Assembly (NCBI RefSeq): GCF_019924925.1 | Contig: NC_067233.1 | Location: 5,689,335-5,753,334 of the forward strand | Reading direction: 5' to 3' | Source: Ctenopharyngodon idella | Lineage: Eukaryota; Chordata; Actinopteri; Cypriniformes; Xenocyprididae | Length of the DNA: 64,000 nt | Shown here: positions 48,583-61,424 of the stretch, piece by piece | Layout: the number at the start of each line of letters is the position of its first letter | How positions within the stretch are numbered: position 1 is the first letter of the stretch | Position numbers and translations under genes: made by a program | Notes under the pieces: generated by a model | Told to the model about the DNA's origin: nothing | Databases searched by the model: none | What the model saw: only the letters and a program-made list of their open reading frames with translations

Positions 48583-49432
48583 AGGGGTGGTTCATTATGA
48601 TTTCAATTTTTAACTTTAGTTAGTGTGTAATGTTGCTGTTAAAGCACAAACAACATCTGCAAAGTTATGACGCTCAAAGTTCAATGCAAAGCGAGATATT
48701 TTCTTTTAAAGAAATCTCTGTTTAAGAACTACAAAACGGCTGGTTGGGACTACAACGAGCTTCTTCCTGGGTTGGTGACATCACTAACCCTAAAATTTAC
48801 ATAAACCCTGCCCCCGAGAACACGCAACAAAGGGGTGAGGCCATGTTATTGCAATATAGTATAACACAAACGCAATAGCATGTCATAAAAGCAAGATCCC
48901 AACATAAGTTATAACTGTAATTAAACTAAACTATACCTATTCTATCTTCATGCAGCATATATTCTTTGGCTCTGTAGGCATTTTACAGTTCGCACATGAG
49001 CAATTTATAGATTATCATGACAGAATATGCCAATCAATGACTTTAAGATATCCCACATCAGCTACATAAATTAAGCAACTAACTATTCAGAAACGTCCTG
49101 TTGCATTCTACATGTTGTCACTTCTTCTTGAGTCTCTCCATCATTGTCCAACTTTGGTTTGAACAAGGCTGAACAGTTTCTGACATTTTCAGTGAGTCTT
49201 CATGAGGTAATCTGCGCTGCTAACACTATGTGCTAACACGAGCTCTTGAAACCCCGCCCTCTACTTAGGGACAGCAGCTCATTTGCATTTAAAGGGACAC
49301 ACACAAAAATGGAGCGTTTTAGCTCAGCCTCAAAAAGTGACAAATTTAACATGCTACAAAAATAATCTATGGGGTATTTTGAGTTAAAACTTCACATACA
49401 CCATCTTGTAAAAATGGCATTATACCACCCCT
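48583..49432. mobile_element. Third copy of the AGGGG...CCCCT TTAA element (850 bp)
   Basis: TTAA on both sides; ends AGGGGTGGTTCATTATGA and GGCATTATACCACCCCT are nearly symmetrical. It is collinear with 13615 and 29208 except for a private segment at about 48845-49070. Confidence 0.85.
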
Positions 49433-50752
49433 TTAAACATTTTATAAGCTCTTCATGAATTCTCAGCTGGTCAAAGTACCAGCTACACACATACAACGAG
49501 CGCATTTAGCCCAGCACACAGCATTGTTTTGGATGTTCGGTAAGTTCTGTCTCAAAATAGGCAATTGTACAGATTGTGAACATGTCCCTGTGCCTTTAGG
49601 TTCGTAATAAAAATGCCAATCTGAATGCTAAGCGGACCAGGACTGAGGTCTGAACCAAACGAACCAAGTGTGAACACACCCTAAGATACAGTGTTCTGAA
49701 AGCACATCAAAGCCATGGTTCGAATATCAGGAAGTCAGCCTACAGATTGTTCAGAAAATGACATACTTCCACACAGTTTTGAGCTGCAGTTTGTTTGTGA
49801 CTCATCTCGCTCAAGCATTTCTCAGTGGTGTTTATTATAGACAAACATTGACTGGTTTGGGTGTGCTACAGAGGCTACCACGATTCAGCATCTGTCATTA
49901 TTATAGCTCGCTTGTGTTTTTAAAACCCAAATCACACAGTTCTGACAGAATATCTCATAAAGTGCTGTGTGGTACGGAGACTATCATCCAGAGTGTTTCA
50001 AAGGCCCATCAAAGGGATTTTTCACTCTTATGTAGCCAATTAGACACTGAGAACTGTAGTTTGGAGCGTGATACAGTAGTGTCAGTGTCTGTTGCTGCTG
50101 TGAGACTACAGTCGTCCCTGTTGTGCATCTCAAATGCCCATCTCAGTCTCCTGCGGTTTGAGAACTAGGCCGTGTCTTTGCTGTGAACCCTTAAAGAAAG
50201 CAGCACTTGTCACACTTGGCATCAACACTCCTTTTTATCCGCCTTTGAAAACATGTTTACACTTCAGAGAAGTTTTGTTTGTGTGAAGTCGTTCGGTATT
50301 CTACAGGCCACTGAGTACAGCCCACAACAGCAATGACCGTCTGAATGTAAAGTCACCTTCCAGTCCAGCTCAAGATTATAGTGTTGCCGAGGTGGGAGAT
50401 TTAGTGTGTTGGAGGCGGCTGCTTCTGAAATCTTTTTCTCAGGATTGCTGTGATGAATCAAGAGATGTCAGTGCAATTTTATGTTTAGAGCTTTATTCGT
50501 CTGCAATTGTGCCTTTTGAAATAGTGTGTTTTTTCCTTGAGGAAGGCAGCAGTACTCTGACTGCCAGAAACAGATGTAGATATATGGATGATCGTGCACA
50601 GATCTGTCTTGATTTACTGTGGTAATTTTGGAATGTTGTATCATACATAGATTTGCTTTTTGTGCAATGCTTGTGAGATGATGTGCGATAAAGGCCAGAC
50701 ATTCTGACATCACTGGAAGGATTTGAATGTCAAACATACTATCAATGGCAGT

Positions 50753-51236
50753 TACAAGTTATAAAGTAAAATATCTAGCTTCCACCAGACCGCCTTCCGT
50801 ATTCAAATTACGAAGATAGTGTAAGGCCTTCCGCGGTTCAAAATGCTAACGCTATGTCCTACGCCTTCTGTATTCAATTTACGAAAAAAACTTAACTAAG
50901 TTGAATACGGAAGGCGGTCTGGCGGAAGCAAGTTATTTTACTTTATAACTTTTTAAATATGGATATTTTTCTTACACAAACGCATCGCTTTGCTTCAGAA
51001 GGCCTTTATTAACCCTCCGGAGCCTTGTGGAGTACGTGTACTATGGATGGATGAACTTTCTTCAGCTTCATACTTGTTGGTCCCGTTCACTGCCATTATA
51101 AACCTTGGATGCATCAGGATATTTATTAATATAACTCCGATTGTGTTTGTCAGAAAGAAGAAAGTCAAATACACCTAGGATGGCTTGAGGATGAGGAAAG
51201 CTTGGGGTAATTTTCATTTTAAAGTGAACTAATCCT
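50753..51236. repeat. Truncated copy of the AGGATTAGTTCACTTT MITE (centre and right arm)
   Basis: It starts at AAGTTATAAAGTAAAATATC and runs through the CTTCCGTATTCAA centre to the right end AAGTGAACTAATCCT followed by TTAA. Confidence 0.8.
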
Positions 51237-53707
51237 TTAAGTTATAAAGTTTATAAAAAAACAACAACAAAATACCGCACTCAAAATGTTCAGATTTTCT
51301 CCAAAATGTTTGAGAGGCGTCTTGTTAGGCAAATTAATAGCAGAAACCTAGAGAAGAAATAAAAGGCATTTCATTATAGTTGTACCACTGTAAAACTGAC
51401 TCAGTTTGCTAGAGTTTGACCCAGTCTTTCTCTGGCCGTTGGCGGCCTTGCTCTTTCTCAGCGATCATAGGACAGAGAGAGAGATGGACAGCATGTAGAA
51501 GATGAGGATAGAAGGTCTGTTGATGCAGGGCGACAGCGTGACTCACCCTTCATCCACAATTGAAGGTTTCAAATGGCAAGTCCGTGCACATGCCAGCCCA
51601 TGTGCTCTGCCTGAAGAGGGGGAATTCATGTTTTCTCTTGCTTTGTATTTGAGTCACTTATCCGGGTATTGCTAATCTATGGATTTATGGATTTTTCAAT
51701 TGAGAAGGGCATGTTTGTTTTGAGACTTTTCCCTCGACAGGTCCTACTCTGCAGAACTTAAAAACATGAAGGTCTCCAAGGGAGAGGGATTATGGGAAGT
51801 GTCAGGAAAAAAAGATGAGTTAATATCAAATAGTTCATTTTCAAAGGAGTAATAAATGACGATTTTAAACTTGCCTGAACTGAACAAGTTCTAAGCTTCC
51901 CACAGCCATCATTCAAAGAGGTGCCAAATTTCAATGTTATTTTTATTTATTTATTTTTTTTATATAAATATGGTGCAAAATTATAACAAGCCTAATTTGC
52001 ATAAAAATCAGGCATGTTTTGTTCTGAAAAGAATGACAATGAATGTAAACATTCAAAGCACAGCAATATTTCAGCTCATTTAGCACGTTTAAACATTTGC
52101 GGATGGTTAGCAAATGCTTTGCAGTTTCAAGAGATGGAAAGAGTGAATATATTTGACAGATATGCCAGAGAACATCACTCTCTCTCTGAGTTGAGCAGCA
52201 CTCAAACCTTTTACCTTGGACCTAAAAGACATAATAGCAGTAAGTGTTATCTAACATTAGCTGAATTTGCCTGAGCAATGTTTTAGAAAAAGAAAGGAAA
52301 AATAGACCAATAGATTTAGTGAGTTTCAATGTGAATTTAAATGAGAACAATTCACTTAGTTTTCAATTCCAAGCCCTTCGAATGATTTATGGCATTCACA
52401 GTATCTCCAGGGTATACATTGTCGACTAAAACAACAAACCGTACAATAGCAGCAATTGTAGATTTGTTGTTGTTCCCTGAGCACAGCTGTAATAATTATG
52501 TTGCCGAATGCACAACAGTGCTGTCTTTTGTCTCCACCTCTGCTATGTACCCACCCTCTTTCACCTTGAATTCGTAACACCACATTTCACAGCTTAATGA
52601 GAGTCTGGAGGCAGCGTACGGCATTCCTGGGTGGTGATATAAGTCGTGCACCTGTGCACACTTGTGTACGCTTTACCAAACTACAGCCAAATGTTTTGGG
52701 CTTCAGGACCCAAGTGATTTTTCAAACTGAAGAACGAGACAAGCCTGAACCCCAAGGCCAATCGGACGGCTTGGTTCGTCACTAGCGAGCACGGCGTTCC
52801 AAAGAAAGTGAATCACCATGTCAAACGATTCCCGGGAAAATCTACAGCAGTTAATTGTGTTACGTAAACAAAATGGTAAAGCCATTTAGCAGACATGCCA
52901 CGTGAGTCAGTCTTCAGTGTTCCCATGCTTGTCCAAATTGATAGCACTTAACTCATTGGCAGATGAGCCAAGGCTTGTTTCTGCAAATTAATTTTACTGA
53001 ATAAACCGTTTGTTACGCTGCCTGTCAAAGACGGATGTCAGGCTGAAAGTTGTCTACAGCTTATGATTACAGGGAGCGTGCAGGGTTGGGTTCGGATATG
53101 GTTCAAAGTCAAATGGAGGAGACGGTATCTTTCCAAAAGAGTCTCTGAAGTTTTGTGGCTATAAATAAACCAAAAGCTCCATTTTGCATCTGAGACCTCT
53201 GGATCCTCTCAAGAGTTAAGGTTTTTTGCCGTGCATTGTTTTCATGTAGTTTCATCAGCTTTGCATGTCTTTTTTTTTAACGCTGTGACCTCTACTGCAA
53301 TGACCTAGAGTTCGCTCCTGCTCCACAATGGCCATTAGCTGTGACCTCCATGTTCCTCTTTCAAGCAGACGCCAATATCAGCCTCCCAGGCATTCAGTAA
53401 GAGGAGATAATGGCTCGACTAAAAAAGATGTCTCTTTCTGGCAGTTTTAAGTATAAAAAAGCATGGTGTTGTACGTAAACACACTTCATCCAAAAAAGCA
53501 TCCACGTCTATGTCTCTCCCTTCTCTGTTTATTTGATAAGTGAGTGGTGTGTAACAAGATCTTATCAGAGAGTAAAGGCTGGAATATTCTATACAACTTC
53601 TAAATGTGAACAGATTTTTTTTTTTTTTAACTAGTCATCACAAACTTGGTGACTTTGTGAATAGTTAGAGAGAAAAACTGAGTATCATACACTAAGCAAC
53701 TTAGTGT

Positions 53708-54332
53708 TGCATTTCCTCTCTCAAGATCCATTAACGTACTAAAAACATATTTAAATCAGTTCATGTGAGTACAGTGGTACATTATTAATATTATAAAGCG
53801 ACGAGAATATTTTTGGTGCGCCAAAAAAACAAAATAACGACTTGTATAGTGATGGCCGATTTCAAAACACTGCTTCCTGAAGCTTCGGAAAGTTATGAAT
53901 CAGTGTGTCGAATCAGCGGTTCGGAGCGCCAAAGTCACGTGATTTCAGCAGTTTGGCGGTTTGACACGCGATCCGAATCATGATTCGACACGCTGATTCA
54001 TAACGCTCCGAAGCTTCCTGACGCAGTGTTTTGAAAACAGCCATCACTATATAAGTTGTTATTTTGTTTTTTTGGCGCACCAAAAATATTCTCGTCGCTT
54101 TATAATATTAATATTGAACCACTGTACTCACATGAACTGTTTTAAATATGTTTTTAGTACATGAATAGATCTTGAGAGAGGAAATGTCATTGCTAGCCTC
54201 ACTGAGCCATCGGATTTCAACAAAAAATATCTTAATTTGCGTTTCGAAGATGAATAAAGGTCTTACGGGTGTGGAACGACATGAGGGTGAGTAATTAATG
54301 ACAGAATTTTCATTTTTGGGTGAACTAACCCT
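53708..54332. mobile_element. Left-truncated palindromic MITE with the same nested core as 5609-6494
   Basis: The right end GGGTGAACTAACCCT and TTAA are intact; the left arm stops near 53708 (GCATTTCCTCTCTCAAG). The core (about 53850-54045) carries TAGTGATGGCCGATTTCAAA and its mirror. This second instance shows the outer arms and core travel together. Confidence 0.82.
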
Positions 54333-54504
54333 TTAAATAGTTTATGCCAATCATACACTATGCGATTTTCTGTGAAAACTGTCAACTCTGACTGTCCAAA
54401 ATTTGCAAGCTGGCTCTGACTTTCAGCAATTATCGCCTACTCTTTCAGACTGCAAATCAGGGCAAAAATCTGGGCAAAAGTTGTGTAATGTATTCCAGCC
54501 TTAA

Positions 54505-54774
54505 AAGGGGGCCTATTATGCCCCTTTTTACAACATGTAATATAAGTCTCTGGTGTCCCCAGAATGTGTCTGTGAAGTTTCTGTTCAAAATACCCCACAG
54601 ATCATTTATTATACAATGTTGTAAATGCCAATTTTTAAGTGGAAGGAAAAACTCAAATATTTTTGTGCATGTATCTTTAAATGCAAATAAGCTGCTGCTC
54701 CCCACCCCACTTTCCAGTTTACACAAATCTGTGGACGCACATCAATTGTGTGAATTTTCCATAATAGGTCTCCT
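54505..54774. mobile_element. Deleted, inverted copy of the AGGGG...CCCCT TTAA element
   Basis: TTAA on both sides; it begins AGGGGGCCTATTATGCCCC and continues with GTCTCTGGTGTCCCCAGAAT, the reverse complement of the right end of 13615-14397. Only 270 bp remain. Confidence 0.78.
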
Positions 54775-54779
54775 TTAAA

Positions 54780-56570
54780 GTACATAAACTTTTGGATTCG
54801 AACACTGCCATTATAGTAAGTGTGGACAAAGAAACCTGGCACCTAAGATTTGAAAAATACTAAAGAAATGGGTGTGTAAAGCTGTGGAAAAGCGCAGTGA
54901 TTGGATTAAAAGAGTTAATTCTCATGATAAATAATGCAGAGAAAAGCTTAGAAACCGATGACTAACGCATACTCTCGGCAGCCAGTCACCACTCTTAATT
55001 AACACATACCCTAATTTCGTGATGTTGGTTTAACTTTGCTTTTTAAACCAGAAGAACGAAATAGCTCCGAAAAAATAACCACTTTTCCCTTAATAATACA
55101 CATAATGAGTGTTATTGTTGTTTTCATTGATGTGCAACCTGTTTTTTTAAAGAAAAGTTCAATATTTCCCACCTAAATGGAACTACATACAGTAAACACT
55201 GGAAAGAAAACTGCACTCATCACACAATTATGCAGGGCTTTTGAGGCAGTATGCCATATTTAATGTTAAAATATTAAATATTCTTTAATCCCACACAGCC
55301 TTGATTTTGTTTGCGTCAAATTAAATATGATTAACTATAACCTCACTAATGTCTGTTAGTAGAAGCTGAAGTTGTCCCTGTTCCCTCAAACTCTGACAAG
55401 CAGAGGCGCCGCTGTGTCGTTCAAAGAAGCTCTGCTTTTTGATTAAAATTAATTATTGTCTAACTGAGCAATTCCTTTCCTTTTAATGTCCTCGGTGGGT
55501 GTAATTAACTGAAACACATTCCTCCTAAGTTGTTTTGCATGAAGCACATTTTCCCTCAAGGGATGCATCTTCCCCATGAGAGCAAGTAATTCCTCTGACA
55601 CTCGTCCCTTTAACCTTCAAGCTGGTTAGTGTGTGGAGAAAGCTGTCTTCCTGCCTGTGGTCTTCAGGCTGCTGATCTATTCCCGGTGGAATTCGTAGAT
55701 GTACACCTGCCCTTGTCTTATTAGAAAATGTTAGTTCAGGGAAGAGATATTCTCATGAAAAAAACACCTGAGCTTCAAACCTTGACTGTACATGTTCATT
55801 TGGATTCAAAGTAAAGGCATGCTAGACAGTTTGACGGGGTCAAAGCTTTAAACTCAGCATTATGGTATTGATTTTTTTTGTTTTTGATGGAGAGAAGGGG
55901 GTGTATTCGACTGCGTTAAAAGCTTAATGGCACTCCCCAGACAAGCCTCAAACAAGGGTAATGTAGACAGAATTAAATGACTCTGTCTAATTAATTAGAA
56001 GAGCGGAGGCTGGTAAGAAACAGCAGTGGCTTCTCATTAGACCGAGTTTGTGAGTCTCTAGAGAGTACTGGTTTGGAATATTATCCGGTGCGAGCGACAT
56101 TTCCCAGCAGGCTCTGGTTGCTGACACATGCACGCACTCAACCGCCCGTTGTTAGCATCGTTGCTGTGTTTCCGCATTGTGTTCTCTCCAAAAAAGCACA
56201 AGAGGAGAGGATCACGGAATAATTAAACACACCCACTTTGAAGTTTGTTTTTTCGCCTCAGGATGTAATTCTGTTTCAGGATTTGTTGTTGTTGTCGCTC
56301 TGACCCAGAACTTAATGGACGTGCCGCTCGCCTGTTAAAGCGTGTAACGCCTACAGTGCAAGCATCAAACGGCAACTCAGCAAATATCTTGTACATCTCA
56401 ACTTCCCTCTGTATCTGGGATAATCTCCTATCTGATAACAAGGTCTAATCAAACTGTGAATCATTTGGACTACAGCTTTCCGACCGAGTTTGATTTGTTT
56501 GGTTGTTGTGAAAGCTGATTTCTATGGAAGCTTGTTTCCGCCACTGAATAAAAAATAAAAAATGTAATTG
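54780..56570. other. Repeat-poor intron block
   Basis: No recognisable transposon, microsatellite or exon. AT-rich TAATTA-type words are frequent (AATTAATTATTG near 55448, TAATTAATTAG near 55990). Candidate conserved non-coding DNA, but conservation cannot be judged from one sequence. Confidence 0.3.
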
Positions 56571-56599
56571 CGTTTTTTTTTTTTTTTTTTTTTATATAT

Positions 56600-56646
56600 A
56601 TATCTCACAATTCTGACTTTTTTCTCACAATTGCGAGTTTACATCT
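56600..56646. repeat. Left remnant of the minisatellite, interrupted by an insertion
   Basis: ATCTCACAATTCTGACTTTT and CACAATTGCGAGTTTAC are inverted-orientation units of the array that resumes at 57598. Confidence 0.75.
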
Positions 56647-57597
56647 GGGTCATTGACGAATAAGGTTTTTAAAAGTGTAAAAAAAACAAAGAAAACAATG
56701 GAGATATAATTAATTTTGAAGTTTTATTCAGTGTTAACAATGAGATTATGTGGTTTTATAATCAATTAAACCTGCTTTTGACATTTTTTACAAGATGGAA
56801 AAAAAAATTGTCACCAAAAAAGTCAAAAATTTCGGTTTTACCGAATGACACTTTTGGTTATACCAAATGACGATATTTTCAAACAATGCTAACAGGCTGA
56901 TATCTAGCTAGTTAGCTTGCTAGCTAGCTAACAAAGGACAATTAAACATTTTATATTTAGTACAAGTTTTTAAAATATTACAACATTTTCCATGTTTTAT
57001 AGCGGTTGTACCAAATGTTACCTGATGTTTCGGGACATGCGTATGAGCAAGTGAAAACATGAATTTTTCAAATAGTTAAGAGAGAGTTAGTTACTTTGCT
57101 TCACTACCATGTGGTCCTTTGCAGGTGTCTGAATGAAGTCGCATTCTGTCACATGATATTGACCGCATGACTTGATCCAAAATGGTCCCTGTATATTGGT
57201 TACTCCGTATAATATCAATGAAATTAATTTTTCCGGACATTCTTTCTCATAGCAAAGCAATGACTTCTACACATAATTTTAATACCATTTTGCTTGATAT
57301 ATTATGTTATAAAATCATGCCAGAATAAAAAATATATACATTTATTACATTTTAAGATATTTTAATCACAAATGAAATGGCTGTACTGGCCTTTGGACTG
57401 TTAAACTGAATGACCTTTTGACACTTCAAAATCTTTAAAATACCTTTATATGTAGCAAAATATAATTAAAACCTTTTGGATTCAATAAAAGAGATCTAGT
57501 TGTACTACCTTACATACATTTGGATGTCATATCTTTGTTTTTTAGTATTATTATTGAGGCCTTTGGACCAAAAAATGACACGTCACGGCATTGACCC
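56647..57597. mobile_element. 951-bp insertion with GGGTCA termini inside the minisatellite
   Basis: It begins GGGTCATTGACG and ends CGGCATTGACCC, so the outer 6-8 bases are inverted repeats. ATCT flanks both sides (56643-56646 and 57598-57601). Removing it joins GCGAGTTTAC-ATCT-CGCAATCC, minisatellite-like on both sides. No transposase is encoded; the family is not identified. Confidence 0.7.
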
Positions 57598-58708
57598 ATC
57601 TCGCAATCCTGACTTTTTTTTCTCAGAATTGTGATATAAAGTCGCAGTTGCGAGTTATAAAGTCAGAATTGCGTGAGGTAAACTCGCAATTGCATGTTAT
57701 AAAGTCAGAATTGCTTGATATAAACTTGCAAATGTGAATTATGAAGTCAGAATTGCTTGATATAAACTCGCAATTCTCACTTTTTTCTCAGAATTTATGT
57801 CTCACAATTTTGACTTTATAAATCATAATTGCGTCTTATATCACGCAATTCTGAGAAAAAGTCAGAATTGCGAGATGGAAACTCAAAATTACGTGTTATA
57901 AAGTCAGGATTGCTTGATATAAAGTCAAAATTGTGAGTTATACAGTCAGAATTGCGTGATATAAAGTCAGAATTGCGAGTTATAAAGTCAGAATTGGGAG
58001 TTACATGCAGAATTACGTGATATAAAGTCAGAATTGCGTGATATAAAGTCAGAATTGTGTAATATAAAGTCAGAATTGCGTGTTATAAAGTCAGAATTGC
58101 GTGATATAAAGTCAGAATTGCATGATATAAAGTCAGAATTGTGTGATATAAAGTCAGAATTGCGTGATATAAAGTCAGAATTGTGTGATATAAAGTCAGA
58201 ATTGCAAGTTATAAAGTCAGAATTGCATGATATAAAGTCAGAATTGCGTGATATAAAGTCAGAATTGCAATTTATAAAGTCAGAATTGCGTGTTATAAAG
58301 TCAGAATTGTGTGATATAAAGTCAGAATTGCGTGATATAAAAGTCAGAATTGCGAGTTACATGCAGAATTGTGTGATATAAAGTCAGAATTGCGAGTTAC
58401 ATGCAGAATTGTGTGATATAAAGTCAGAATTGCATGATATAAAGTCAGAATTGCGTGATATAAAGTCAGAATTGCGTGATATAAAGTCTGAATTGTGTGA
58501 TATAAAATCAGAATTGCGTGATATAAAGTCAGAATTGCGTGATATAAAGTCAGAATTGCGTGATATAAAGTCAGAATTGCATGATATAAAGTCAGAATTG
58601 CGTGATATAAAGTCAGAATTGCGTGATATAAAGTCTGAATTGTGTGATATAAAATCAGAATTGCGTGATATAAAGTCAGAATTGCGAGTTATAAAGTCAG
58701 AATTGTAA
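57598..58708. repeat. 21-bp minisatellite (TGATATAAAGTCAGAATTGCG)
   Basis: It is degenerate with some inverted units to about 57895, then a regular direct array to 58708. Between 58429 and 58690 the units form a seven-unit, 147-bp higher-order repeat, marked by a GTCTG unit and an AAAATC unit that recur exactly 147 bp apart. Because 21 is divisible by 3 both strands stay open and read as 7-residue repeats, which I take as a by-product. Confidence 0.93.
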
Positions 58709-58897
58709 ACTGACATCATTCAATGTTAGAAAATCCCTCCCAAAATGCAGCCTAGATAGTAAGTCATTGGCATCCTTCACTCTCACTCACTCATTGCTTC
58801 ATTCCTGTCAGTCATTCCACAGTGTCAGTTGTGTACTGCAGCTCTGCGCTTGTTTCATATTAGACAGAGCAGAGTTTTCTGTCTGTTTCTGTCTCTT

Positions 58898-58899
<2 letters not shown>

Positions 58900-58975
<76 letters not shown>

Positions 58976-58976
58976 G
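58900..58976. repeat. (CT)n microsatellite
   Basis: About 35 CT units, nearly uninterrupted. Confidence 0.97.
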
Positions 58977-59125
58977 GTCTGTCTTCCTCTCTGCACTTCC
59001 TCTTGCATGGCTCTGTCTGTCTTTGAAGTCTAGTGTCTGCTTTAATGAGTGTACTTCAAACTTGTTCAGCCCAAACCGCACTAGGCCTGCTGTCCTGAGG
59101 CCACTGCAGTGCCACTTCGCTTTCT

Positions 59126-59770
59126 CTCTCTCCCTTCCCCCTCCTTCCTTCTTTCTTTCTTTCTTTCTTTCTTTCATATAATTTCATTTCCTTTCCTTCT
59201 CTTTTTTATCACTTTCTTTTCTTTTCTTTCCTTTTCCTTCCCCTTCTATGTTTTTTCTTTGTCTTCTTCCTTCCTTGTTTCTTTCTTTTATTCCTTCCTT
59301 CCTTCCTTCCTTCCTTCCTTCTTTCTGCATTATTTTTTTCTTTCCTTCCTTCCTTTAATTTCTTTCTTTCTTTCTTTCTTCATTTATTTCAATCCTTCCT
59401 TCTTTGTTTTTTTTCTTTTATTCTTTCCCTACTTCATTCAGTCCTTCTTTTCATTTCCTTCCTTCCTTCCTCCCTCCCTTCCTTCCTTCCTTCCTTTTGC
59501 ATTATCTTTCTTTCTTTCTCTCTTTTCTGTCCTTAATCCATCCATCCATCTATCTTTTAGTCTTTTAGTGAATCAGGTGCTATTAAAAGACATTACAGTA
59601 TAAGCAGACATAAGCATAAGGATCTTTCCTTCCTTCTGTCTGTAATGATTGTTCTTTCTTTCTTTCTTTCTTTCTTTCTAACCTTCCTTCTTTCTTTTAT
59701 TCTTTCCTTCCTTCTTTCAATCCTTCCTTTCATTTCCATCCTCTCGCTATCACTCCCTCTCTCTGTTTCT
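59126..59770. repeat. Polypyrimidine tract of CTTT and CCTT repeats
   Basis: Almost pure pyrimidine on the + strand from 59126 to about 59545, a short mixed gap, then again from 59620 to 59770. It contains mirror-symmetric CTTT and CCTT runs. Confidence 0.93.
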
Positions 59771-60924
59771 CCATTTGGGTTTCGAGCTTGTACACCCTCG
59801 GCAGCTTGTCTTCTGTCTCCTGGGAGGTGATACTTGGTTTTGATGTATAAATCATCCTCGACTGTTCAGTCTTTAATTAATGACCCCCATCTGTCCTTGC
59901 CGGGTGAGTTTGAATTTTAAAATGCTGACACACCAAACAAGCGCCTCTGCGACTGCCTGATGCAACAAGCCCCCAAGTAAAGCAAGCTATCAGCACACAG
60001 AGAATAGGCAGTCCGACATAGACACCCTCACCTGCTCCGAGGTGCTTCCAACCCATTTACCCGGCAGAGCAAGAGAGATAATGCACGAGAGAGGCTGAAA
60101 ACCAGTCGTCGGACAGAGCAGGGACAATAATACTTCCGTCCATCTGCAGGCCAGACCAGTAAGGCTGTGTGTGTATGTGTGTGTGTTCATAGGCTTTTCA
60201 AGTGAGCCCTGCCAGAGTTTCTGAAGCGGTTATGGAGGCATCAAAGACAAGCGCCGCGGTGAGTCACCGGCTGCCTTTTACAATCTATGTACTGGATGTG
60301 TGCAAGACAGCGTCTCAGGCCATAGATGGGGGGTGAGGGACGTGCAGGTGGACAGGGTCAGGCTGCATCACATATGCATGAATAGCCAAACAACACAAAA
60401 CATGAGAACATAAAGGCTCTGTTCTCGCTTTTGTATGCCAATGTTGTCGCTGTTGTTGTTCCCATCGCTCCTTCCTTTCAGTCCGTTTGGGCTTCTTTTT
60501 GTTTCCTCTCATGTCATTAATATCAGCTGTTCATCTCAGCGCTGTGTTCATGTCTTTCTCTCCATTAATCCCACCGTGGGGGTCATCACTTCGTACAGCT
60601 GCTCGTGTAGCATGGCGGGGCGGTTCTCTTTGAGTTGTCGCTACGATTTCCTTCTTTATCTTTCCAACTTGTGTTGTAGTGAAGCATGTGCAACTATTTT
60701 AACTAATTACATAGTTCTCCGCCTCTCGCCATTGTGATGTCTCACAATTCAGAACCGGTGAAATTCAACACCCTCATAAATCGATTGTATGTAGTGTAAA
60801 ATCCCATTACTGTGCGATATTTGACATGCCAGTCCCTTTTTCATGAGCTAAAGAAATGGTCTCACAGTGACCCAAACACACAAGTTCTGACCTCAAACCT
60901 CTTATTAAACTTTAATTGCTACAA

Positions 60925-60951
60925 CCCCCCCCCCCCCCCCCCCCCCCCCCC
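60925..60951. repeat. Homopolymer of 27 C
   Basis: An uninterrupted C run. The complementary G run could form a quadruplex. The exact length may be an assembly estimate. Confidence 0.9.
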
Positions 60952-61315
60952 AGTGTAAAGTCTCAGCCCAGCGCACACAGTTTCTCGTTAGTGACGATTA
61001 GTGGTTGTGATGTGGAACTAATTTGCTGTTTAGTTGCTTGTTTTGAATCTAATCCGTCTTTGTGGGATCTCTGTGGACTCTGTATGATTTATCCATGCGC
61101 ACCTACACTAACATTGTCATCTGCATAGCGTTACTCCTTAATTCATGAAAAAGACAGATCGGGAGCAGTGGGGGGAAAAAAATCTGCCGCCCTTAAAAAG
61201 CACAGTTTAAATCCTTTGAGAGCATATATATTATGTGATACAGTTTTCAACTGCAAATGTAAAAGCCTGTTTTTAAACACTGCATTTTGGAAGTGTACAT
61301 TCATTGTTATATTAA

Positions 61316-61400
61316 AGGGATCGTTCATCCAAAAGTGAACATTCTGTCATTTATTCACCTTCATGTTGTTCCAAACCCGTAAGATGTCATTTTTTTATTA
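61316..61400. repeat. Left fragment of a GGATCGTTCATCC MITE
   Basis: TTAA then AGGGATCGTTCATCC and CATGTTGTTCCAAACCCGTA. Its right side passes into the next palindromic repeat. Confidence 0.65.
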
Positions 61401-61424
61401 TCCCTTTTAATGGCATAAAATTGC

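Noticed and set aside
57598..58708. CRISPR-like array
   Set aside because: The units are contiguous 21-mers with no unique spacers, in vertebrate intron DNA.
58034..58719. Heptad-repeat proteins from the minisatellite (both strands)
   Set aside because: A 21-bp unit without stops is open in phase on both strands automatically. There is no splice or promoter context, and a one-base insertion near 58341 breaks the + frame.
59109..59603. 164-codon Phe/Ser/Leu/Pro-rich frame
   Set aside because: It is the translation of a CTTT/CCTT tract, not a membrane protein.
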